DNA from: Tenebrio molitor
Taxonomy: Eukaryota; Arthropoda; Insecta; Coleoptera; Tenebrionidae
NCBI RefSeq assembly: GCF_963966145.1
Contig: NC_091049.1
Coordinates: forward strand, 21,700,001-21,764,000
Reading direction: 5' to 3'
DNA length: 64,000 nucleotides
Shown: positions 57,301 through 64,000 of the stretch, in pieces
How positions within the stretch are numbered: position 1 is the first letter of the stretch
Layout: the number at the start of each line of letters is the position of its first letter
Program-made: the position numbers and the translations under genes
Notes under the pieces: generated by a model
The model's database searches: none
What the model saw: the letters and a program-made list of their open reading frames with translations, nothing else
Told to the model about the DNA's origin: nothing

Positions 57301-59252
57301 AGTTGAATACTATACTTTTTCTACGACCAAATTAACAAATGGACGAAACAAGCAACTTTTTTATTAAACGTTAATTTAAACATACAAACTAAATGAACAT
57401 ACCAAATAGGACTAGGTACGAGTATATATATTTCTCAGACTACAAATTGTTGGTGGCTTCAGGTCCATATTTGAAAAATACAATGAATTATTCCACTGCA
57501 ACGACGTTGTTTTCTTTCACGCCGGATGTGAAACTGATAAACGTCAAAATATCAACTTGATCTAGAGCTAAATATGTCCAAAAAATTCAAACCGTGTTTA
57601 AAGAAACTTCGAGCGCAGGTATTTAATATGCCGAAAATGCCCGAATGGACATCAATTTGTGACTAATGAGCAATCGTTTTTAAAATGACGTTTTATACAC
57701 TATTTGTCAGTGAAAATGTGACACTTTAGAGAAGGAAGTAGAAAAAAGATTTTTGTCGAGTTGGAATTAAATATTTTTAAAACATTAGAAATATAAATTT
57801 TACTTATGACTGCCGTTATCGTTCATTTTACTAAGTTACATTAGTTTCAAAAACATTATTTAAATAGTATATTATGATACAAGTTTATAAGGAAGCCTTT
57901 AAAGCACGCGCGACGAGTTTAAGAGCACGACGCGTAGCGGAGTGCTTTTAACGTCGCAACTGCTTTAAAGGCCCTTATAAACGTGTGTCATACGCTATTT
58001 TTTATTATACCTGCACTAAAATCTGAAAATTATAACAAAAAAAGTAATTTGAAATACCTTTTCCGAAGTAATCTATATCGTTGATATAGAAATGGTCAAT
58101 TGTTGTTGTTTCGTTGCTATCATAAATTGTGTATAAATGTCTATTTATCATTGTTCAAAATGTAGGTGAATTTGTTGTTACCTAAGCAACCCTTAAAGCT
58201 TTAGTGTTTTAAAGGCCCTTTTTCGCACGCATTTTAGTGTCAAAAACAGGGATTATGATTCAGGTATAATAAAAAAGTATTTAATAACATTAAAAACTAT
58301 TTTAAAAGTAAGATCTAGATTGTTCATCATTAAAGAATGAAATAATAAAGTAAATTACATTTACTCATTTTCAAATTCTTTTACAGTAACTTTATACAGG
58401 ACATTTCAGGACGAAATTGAAAACGCAACCCACAATAGATTTTCAAAATTATTGTGGATCTTTGTTTTTTGATTTAAAAAACATAAAACATAGTTAGCTG
58501 TGCACTTTCGTGAATTTTGACACAAACGTCATTCGCTTGGTTAAATGAAATTGTGAAAAAACGAAGAGTTTTTGGCAAAATGTTTATTGTCTGCATTAAC
58601 GCACAACGGCAGAAGCGTTGTAATTACATTCGCCATAAATCAGGATCATGTCTGTTTTCTCATCGTTCATAATTTCACTTTAAAACAATGTGGTATTTAA
58701 AATAGCCACGTTAACTTTGGAAATGTGATGTGGTTTGCATTTTCAATTCCGCCGCCGCCGGGCTCTTTATCACTCGCGAAATACCATGTATTACTAATAA
58801 ATTACATACTTGGTGCAGTTAGTATTCCATTACCAAATGCCGGTTCAAGAAATCTGTACAATGACCCTTTGGCAAGACAATGCTTCAAAACATATTCTAC
58901 AACATCTGAATCTGAAACTAAAATGAATAAATAGGGACCCAGCCACATTTTCCCAATTGGTCCATATTTCTCGGCCACTTCCATTGTTTTAGGGTAAAAT
59001 TCTTACAAGAGAAGTTAGTTAGGTATATATTTTCTAATACTCTCACATTGTTTTACCATCTGGACCTTTGGCGAATAGATGAATGCTTCCCAAAAATGGT
59101 AAAGCAAACGGCCCTTTTATCTTTGCAGCATGATAGTACAACTTTCTTCTTTTCCAACAATAATTAATAATAAACAACACTAACACCACTGATGATAAAT
59201 GAAACAGAACACTACTGACGTTCAAATTATTTTCCTTCATGACGATATTCAT
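51324..59252 (-). CDS. CYP4-like cytochrome P450, intact copy B
   Basis: Seven exons keep one frame: 59,252-59,057; 59,001-58,810; 52,716-52,531; 52,469-52,403; 52,350-52,224; 52,169-51,548; 51,493-51,324, giving 519 residues, a normal P450 length. The N-terminal Leu/Ile-rich anchor holds it in the ER. Motifs: WRTHRK (C-helix, exon 3), GSDTT (I-helix, 307-311), ETMR (K-helix, 364-367), FDPDRF (434-439) and the haem loop with Cys462. The loop reads PFSIPSRNCIG, lacking the conserved Gly two before Arg. Intron 5 appears to use a GC donor (AAAG/GCGAGT). Intron 2 is 6.1 kb, filled with nested transposons. CYP4 enzymes hydroxylate fatty acids, hormones or toxins; whether this one is active is open. 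Confidence 0.85.
52788..53313. mobile_element. MITE in intron 2 of copy B
   Basis: CAGGGTGTATCTGAAATACG ends with flanking TA on both sides. It includes a smaller nested element at about 52,921-53,020 that copy A lacks. Copy A keeps the older, partly lost version from 21,587. Confidence 0.7.
53429..54270. mobile_element. Inverted-repeat element with about 130-bp arms
   Basis: TTTCTAACACTAATATCTTA at the left pairs with its near inverse at the right, and the arms stay paired through GAGCTCA and ACGCTTTTCTCTATAA. An inner palindrome (about 53,545-53,670) forms a second stem. No transposase. Not present in copy A. Confidence 0.7.
54290..55735 (+). repeat. Dispersed repeat, copy interrupted by a hAT element
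   Basis: Inverse counterpart of 42,499-43,245. The repeat sequence stops at 54,856 and resumes at 55,659 after the insertion. Similarity fades beyond about 55,735, where the other copy enters its gap. Confidence 0.75.
54857..55650. mobile_element. Non-autonomous hAT-type element
   Basis: Perfect 26-bp terminal inverted repeats beginning CACAGACAATTAAACTATAG enclose 794 bp without a long frame. ATTTAAAC is duplicated on both sides (54,849-54,856; 55,651-55,658), and the uninterrupted repeat copy near 42,640 has that octamer once. The 8-bp duplication and CA start indicate mobilisation by a hAT transposase. Confidence 0.9.
55736..56379. other. Spacer in intron 2 of P450 copy B
   Basis: Mixed composition with a short GC-richer stretch near 56,120-56,250. 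Short frames on both strands (56,105-56,326; 56,136-56,339) overlap one another and show no motif. Probably the remains of another retroelement. Confidence 0.4.
56380..56850 (+). repeat. Dispersed repeat, inverted relative to 61,310-61,740
   Basis: It shares TTGTTGGGACCAAACACCAC-like sequence, AACGATTGAGCACACTTCAC (inverse) and GAGGCCGTACC with the second copy at about 80 to 90 percent. TGTTGGGACCA followed by an AATAAA region is reminiscent of an LTR, but no paired LTR is seen. Confidence 0.6.
56851..58410. other. Intron sequence with hairpin insertions
   Basis: Two palindromic insertions, about 57,168-57,325 and 57,868-58,275, have arms around TAGTATATTATG and GTTTATAA. The second interrupts sequence that is continuous in copy A near 22,455, so it is younger than the duplication. 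No exon. Confidence 0.5.
58411..58753. mobile_element. MITE, copy B counterpart of 22,599-23,016
   Basis: GAAATTGAAAACGCAACCC at the left and GGTTTGCATTTTCAATTCC at the right. It sits at the same distance from exon 2 as in copy A. Confidence 0.7.
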
Positions 59253-59983
59253 TTATTTAAATCAAAGTAAGTGTAGAATCTGTTTTACGTCTGATGTCAC
59301 TGTTAAATGAAATATTTCTTGAGAAGTAACCACCAATTTATATATTCGTAAAAAGAACAAGAATTAAGTATTTAGTTAGACGACAACAGCGTCCTTGATT
59401 CGAATAAATTTTCGGCGTAAACATGCAAAGGAGAAATAGAACAAATCATTAAAAATAATAATAATATAAATTATTCTAGACGGTAATAATAACATACATG
59501 ATGGCTCAAGGAAATGTATCCACCTGGATTATTTTCAAAACTACAGACTTCGGGGGAAATTTCGAAACAGATTAATTTTGACATGGAAAGGACACATAAT
59601 AGTGAAAAACTCACCGGCCGCGGCCCAACGTCATCTCCCAGTTAAGCTTTATGACCCTCTTGCAGGATGAAAGCATTTTAAATTCTCTTTACAATAGTAT
59701 TATAATTTTATTGTTGTTTATGTAGCGTCAGTAAATAGACTGCTGATGATTGAAATATAAATGGTTTTCATCTTTTTCTATTTTTACTGTAAGTAATACA
59801 CATTGTTAGAAGCGCATCTGAACAAGGATTTTCCTATTGTATGCAGGCAAATGCTTCAGTTTGAAAATTTAATAATGTTACCTAAACATAATATAGAGAA
59901 AAACCCAAAATTTTTGGTATTATTGTAAAGAGAGTTTAAATCGCTTTAAAATGATATGTCATTCCATCCCAGTTCTCTATAAT
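59253..59983. other. 5' flank of P450 copy B
   Basis: Closely similar to 23,495-24,240 with small indels; likely contains the promoter, but no confident core element can be named. Confidence 0.55.
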
Positions 59984-60239
59984 ACCGGGTGACTTATAAT
60001 TTTTTTTTAATGATTGAGACAAATTTAGTGAGCTGGCACTCCCGAATAATTGATAAGCCTAGTTCTTTGTCAAAGAGTTGTCTGTTGATTCGCATTCTAA
60101 AAATAAATACTGACAATTTGAATTATCTTAATTTTTGAACTGTCATATTTGAATGTGTCAGTCAAGTGTACCAACATAAAATCTTAAATGTGTTGGCAAA
60201 CTAACAAAAATAATTCAAGTCATTAAAAGTCACCCGGTA
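59984..60239. mobile_element. MITE with ACCGGGTGACTT ends
   Basis: ACCGGGTGACTTATAATTTT at the left; AAAAGTCACCCGGT at the right. Not present in the copy A flank. Confidence 0.7.
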
Positions 60240-61309
60240 GTCAGCGAAATAATGGCCACCTTGCCAAAAGGATGAAGTTGCACTGCTGAATTTATCACTG
60301 TCGTGTGTGCCTTAGGATATCAAAATTGACGTATTTCGGTGTTTGTCATGTAAATCTGTAATTTACAAAATAATGCGGCTGGATAATTTTTGTTGGCTCA
60401 CTCAGTATAACGATTTCAGCAGATTCTTAAAACAAAAATATATGTTTTGAAAGCAATTATAAAAAAAAAAATTAAATTAATTATGTGTTCCAGTTTCTTG
60501 CATATTTAATTTTTTTCTTATTCTACCAGTCCTCCAACCAGTAAATAAATATAACTATGCTAAATACGAAATAATTTTGCAACAAACAATTATGGGAGTC
60601 CTTCTTGCATACTGCTTTATGAAGAAATTTAATGAACCAATGCGCAATCTCTATTACTCTTATTTCACTGAATTTATGTTATCTGCATCAACAGACAACT
60701 AAGGCTTAAAATTTGTTTTAGCAGCGTGGCACGGTACATTTTATAATGCTATGTAGCATAAATCATGGATGTAGTACCAAAGCGCCCCGTACTAACCCTT
60801 TCGAAGCGCTACCGTCACAAGCGAGAATCTAATCGCTGGGCCTCTACCATCACATCAGCTGTGGGTTGAATTTATTATTGTGTCAGGCTCATCGTCACTC
60901 GTGAAATACCCTGTATAGTTTTATATAATATAAACGATAAAGACACGACAAATATTGTAAGTTTACAGATGAATGTAGGATTTAATACGTATAGGTAAGT
61001 ACTCCATTCTTTATCTTGGTGAGCGGTCGATGAGATCAAGCAAGCCATGGGTAGCTTTGTAAGTTCTACTCTTTCCACCAAACTTTGTGTGGTGTAAATC
61101 AAATACTAACTGTCATCGCTATCATTCAGATTCAGAATCTTCATCAAGCATTCATGTCCAAATCTCGCGATCTTTTGTCGCGAAATGTAATGTATGATTT
61201 TCTTTAATCAAATAATGTTTGATATCATTGTTTAATAATTAAACCAACCGTTGCTTGGCAGATTTTTGACAGATCTGTGCCATAAAGGACAATTTATGCC
61301 CTCATTTGG
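60240..61309. other. Intergenic, with one dispersed repeat copy
   Basis: 60,528-60,752 matches 13,666-13,910 in direct orientation. Otherwise nothing recognisable. Confidence 0.5.
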
Positions 61310-61740
61310 GGGGCGTATAAAGACGATTATTGACCAAAATAGAATAAATATTGAAACGGTTCGACTTCCTTCGATGATTTTTTCCTCATTTGGTGTATTG
61401 TTGGTTGCCGCATTCCCTCGGATGAAATTTTGCGGAAAAATACGAAACACAAATAATGAGAAAAGAAATATTTATGGATCCTACGTTGTGTTTTATTTTT
61501 TCATTTTGTTTAATTAGGATCTAACGAGAGGCCGTACCTTCGGAAGGTTTTTCAAAATTAGAATTAAAACGATTGAGCACACTTCACTTAAATTTTATTT
61601 AACAAATAATCGAGTGTGGTGGAGTTTGGTCCCAACAAATGGTAGAAATAAATAAATGAATTGAATGACAGAAATTGGTGGAAATTTGACCCAATGAGAT
61701 TAGACTCGCGTCCTGCGAATTGAGATCTGACTCATACTGA
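61310..61740 (-). repeat. Dispersed repeat, second copy
   Basis: Inverse of 56,380-56,850. One frame in it (RGNAATNNTPNEE) is also readable in the other copy with stops. The conserved reading is probably shared ancestry only. Confidence 0.55.
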
Positions 61741-62628
61741 TTAATAACACAATTTTCAGTGGTTCTCAACGAGTTGAGGACTTTTTGATCAGATCAGCAT
61801 TTTGATACTCTCTTTAAAGTTTGGCAGGACATTTACCTAACACCCTGTATACTGCATATTTTATAATTTAATGATTTCTTTATTTACATTAGAATATAAA
61901 TCAGCTACACATTTTACAAAGCGCAATCTTGTAATTTCACTTAAATTAAAACGGTATAATGTTGATACGTAACAGTTCTGTACGTTAGTTAAACTTTGAA
62001 GTTTTACAGGAGTTTCTTCCCAAGTCTAATACGAAATCTTAGAAAAATCTACTTATCATTATGAAAAAAAAGAAAAATAAAATTATGTTAATCTCCTGTG
62101 CGGCGTCCAGTTTAAGGGTAGGATTAAACAGAGTCAGGTAGCCAGCGTCCAATTTATGCCCGTCGTATAAAATATAGAAAACCCTCTTGCACTACCTGTT
62201 GCAGTATTGGTAAGTGCAAACAATCCATGTTCGAGGTTGTTTATACATCAAAATATCATCAAAACGTCAAAATCACAAAAATCGTTGATTAATGAAAAAT
62301 AGTGTATTAATGAGGTCCATTAGTACACTATATTTTAGACAAAATAATTCATTAATATTGAAATTAACAAGTGGTCAACGGAAAAATAAATTAAGTACGA
62401 GTTGAATTAGTAAAATGAATTATTTATAATGCAAAAGAAAATTATCCACCTAATTACACGGTGCGATCAACAATTACTTAGATAAAGGCCGGATATGACT
62501 TTGACAGTGTCGTATCTTTTCTAACTTTAGCTAATAAACGTCAAACAACTGTCATTATTAATCAAATTTTAACGCAAAATGGTTTTTACTTGAGAACATA
62601 AAAGATTCATCATTGAATCGTAATGATG
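61741..62628. other. Intergenic, then start of the third duplicated unit
   Basis: From about 62,385 the sequence matches copy A's 3' flank (18,265-18,360 and 19,457-19,580) but without the MITE at 18,362, giving that element's empty site. No gene. Confidence 0.6.
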
Positions 62629-63480
62629 TTTTTGTAATATCTAGTTGTTAAAGGTGGCTTTCCGGACTGTTTGTCACCATGTAAAGAACCTCATAACGGC
62701 CGGAGTCCGTTAAGGATGTCCGTTATGAATGACTAAATAACTATAGCAACGTAGATCTAAACTTTATTTTTCTACTTTTTTACAATTGGTACAATAATTA
62801 ATGTTTAATGTTATGGGACACACCTTGAATTAATTGAAAACCGTATGCCACTAGTAGATGTAGACGAGATCGAAGATGATGCTTCAGAATTTTAACACCA
62901 ACACAAGCTCTGCGGCCATCCGGACAACGGGAATACCTTGATCGCGATTTTTTATTGATTTCAGTCGTTTATTTTCAGCAGAAAGTAAAGTGTTGAACAA
63001 ATCTGACAAACAGCAGCAAATGTAGACAAGATCAAAGATGATGCTTCACAATTTTAACACAAGCGCGATTTTGCAGGCAATAACGATGACCTCACTTCCG
63101 GGCATCGGGAATATCTTGATTGCGATTTTTTATTGATTTCATTCATTTATTTTCAACGGAAAGTTAAGCGTTGAACAAATCTGACAAACAACATTGAAAC
63201 ATTTTTTTTTTCACAAACAACGATTGACATGACGACGTCCTCCGCACACTTATTCATTCGGTTAATCATTCGGTTTTTTCAATGGCGTTGGAAAAAATGT
63301 ATTTCAAAAAGATAATTGTGAACGAATCGTAGAGATATTACAAAAACTATTGTACAATACACGTCCGTTAGGGCCTTTACTGCCTCGCCAGTAGAATACT
63401 ACTCGCTCTGCGAGCTCGTCTCACAAAATCTCTGGCTCGGCCGTAAAGGCTATCCTAACGGACTTCTACTGTAAAATATT
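62629..63480 (-). repeat. Inverse copy of the nested repeat at 18,498-19,378
   Basis: It begins near TTTTTGTAATATCTAGTTGT and ends near GACTTCTACTGTAAAATA. The internal tandem units and the GTCCGTTAGG hairpin are preserved. It inserted into unit C at a place where unit A (about 19,582) is continuous. Confidence 0.75.
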
Positions 63481-63736
63481 ATTTTAATAATGAATAGGGG
63501 ACATACAGCGCTGTTGCCTGTTTGGCCGAGTTTTGACAAAAATTTTCAAATTTAAATTGAAAGAGTTAAATGCAACCATGCATTCCAGAGCATCTGTAGA
63601 AGTAAGTCCAAAATCTCAAACCCTTCTTCGATCTAAAGAATTGCTGATTGGACGGTATAAATGTAATAAATTTAAAATTTTACAATCGATTAATATGACT
63701 AAACTTAAAAATATTGCTGATACAAAAATCTTCAAA

Positions 63737-64000
63737 TTATTTTTTTCTAGGTTTAATAGTTACTCCGTAACCATCCTTACTAGCAAGTAGTACATTGATA
63801 CGAAGTTTAATACTTTCAACAGATTTGTGTTGAGTTGAAATAATTCGAAAATTTCTTATTATAGTTGATGTTGATTTCTCGGAGGAATGCTAAAGGGCAT
63901 AAACGAATAAGGAGGTCTTTTTTCAATTTCTTCTGGCAGAAATCTGTCAGGATCAAATTTTAGTGGATCTGGCCAATGTTTTGGATTCCTATGTATAAAA
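63737..64000 (-). pseudogene. CYP4-like pseudogene, copy C (runs off the window)
   Basis: It matches the last two exons of the other copies, from the stop region at 63,737 upward. A deletion of roughly 100 bp near 63,870 removes the intron 6 boundary and the start of exon 7, including the haem Cys region and the AMMSMK helix. The reading past PPRN hits stops. The rest of the copy lies beyond the window. Confidence 0.75.

Noticed and set aside
61232..61517. Two frames of 72 and 88 codons
   Set aside because: They lie in a dispersed repeat, are antisense to each other, and are broken in the other copy at 56.7 kb.

Overview
The window looks like AT-rich insect chromosomal DNA, most probably from a beetle. 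The evidence is short-intron genes with GT-AG splice sites, CYP4-type P450 copies, a NACHT-ankyrin gene, and dozens of short inverted-repeat transposons (MITEs) starting with forms such as TACAGGGTG or CGGGTGA. The beetle placement is inference. No bacterial gene organisation, rRNA, tRNA or CRISPR array was seen.

Layout. (1) 0.5-5.4 kb: an intact three-exon gene on the minus strand for a 1568-residue NACHT (STAND) ATPase with about 16 ankyrin repeats and an N-terminal segment that resembles a PD-(D/E)xK nuclease. A decayed relative lies at 7.3-7.8 kb. (2) 8-19 kb: transposon debris, including a Tc1/mariner-type transposase relic, a PIF/Harbinger relic, long palindromes and several MITEs, one of them with a second repeat nested inside. 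(3) 19.8-23.5 kb, 51.3-59.3 kb and 63.7 kb to the end: three copies of a duplicated CYP4-like locus, all on the minus strand. The first is a frameshifted pseudogene. The second is intact across seven exons (519 residues predicted), with its second intron swollen by nested transposons. The third is a pseudogene cut by the window edge.

(4) About 26.2-42.3 kb: a Polinton/Maverick (adintovirus-like) element with apparently intact genes: chromodomain integrase, DUF8207-type protein, packaging ATPase, phospholipase-A2-like virion protein, adenain-type protease, penton-like minor capsid protein, small basic protein, double-jelly-roll major capsid protein and protein-primed DNA polymerase B. Genes sit in alternating strand blocks around a 59-bp divergent promoter region at 30,877-30,935. 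Beyond the polymerase lies a cargo region with three unusual genes: a spliced single-CHHC zinc-finger protein with an acidic-tryptophan tail resembling GTSF1/Asterix (piRNA pathway), a three-helix membrane protein resembling NDFIP (NEDD4-ligase adaptor), and a spliced Lys/Gly-repeat coiled-coil protein that runs into a 200-N assembly gap. The gap probably hides the right terminus.

(5) 42.5-51 kb: a dispersed repeat also present inverted at 54.3-55.7 kb, a frameshifted non-LTR-like reverse transcriptase gene, MITEs and a GC-rich LTR-like block. (6) 52.8-63.5 kb: nested MITEs, including a hAT-type element with 8-bp target duplication whose empty site is preserved in the 42.6-kb copy of its host repeat.

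The strongest candidates for new biology are the Polinton cargo genes (GTSF1-like, NDFIP-like and an unrecognised 259-residue protein) and the nuclease-like NACHT-ankyrin protein. All functional statements rest on motif reading by eye; no database search was possible.
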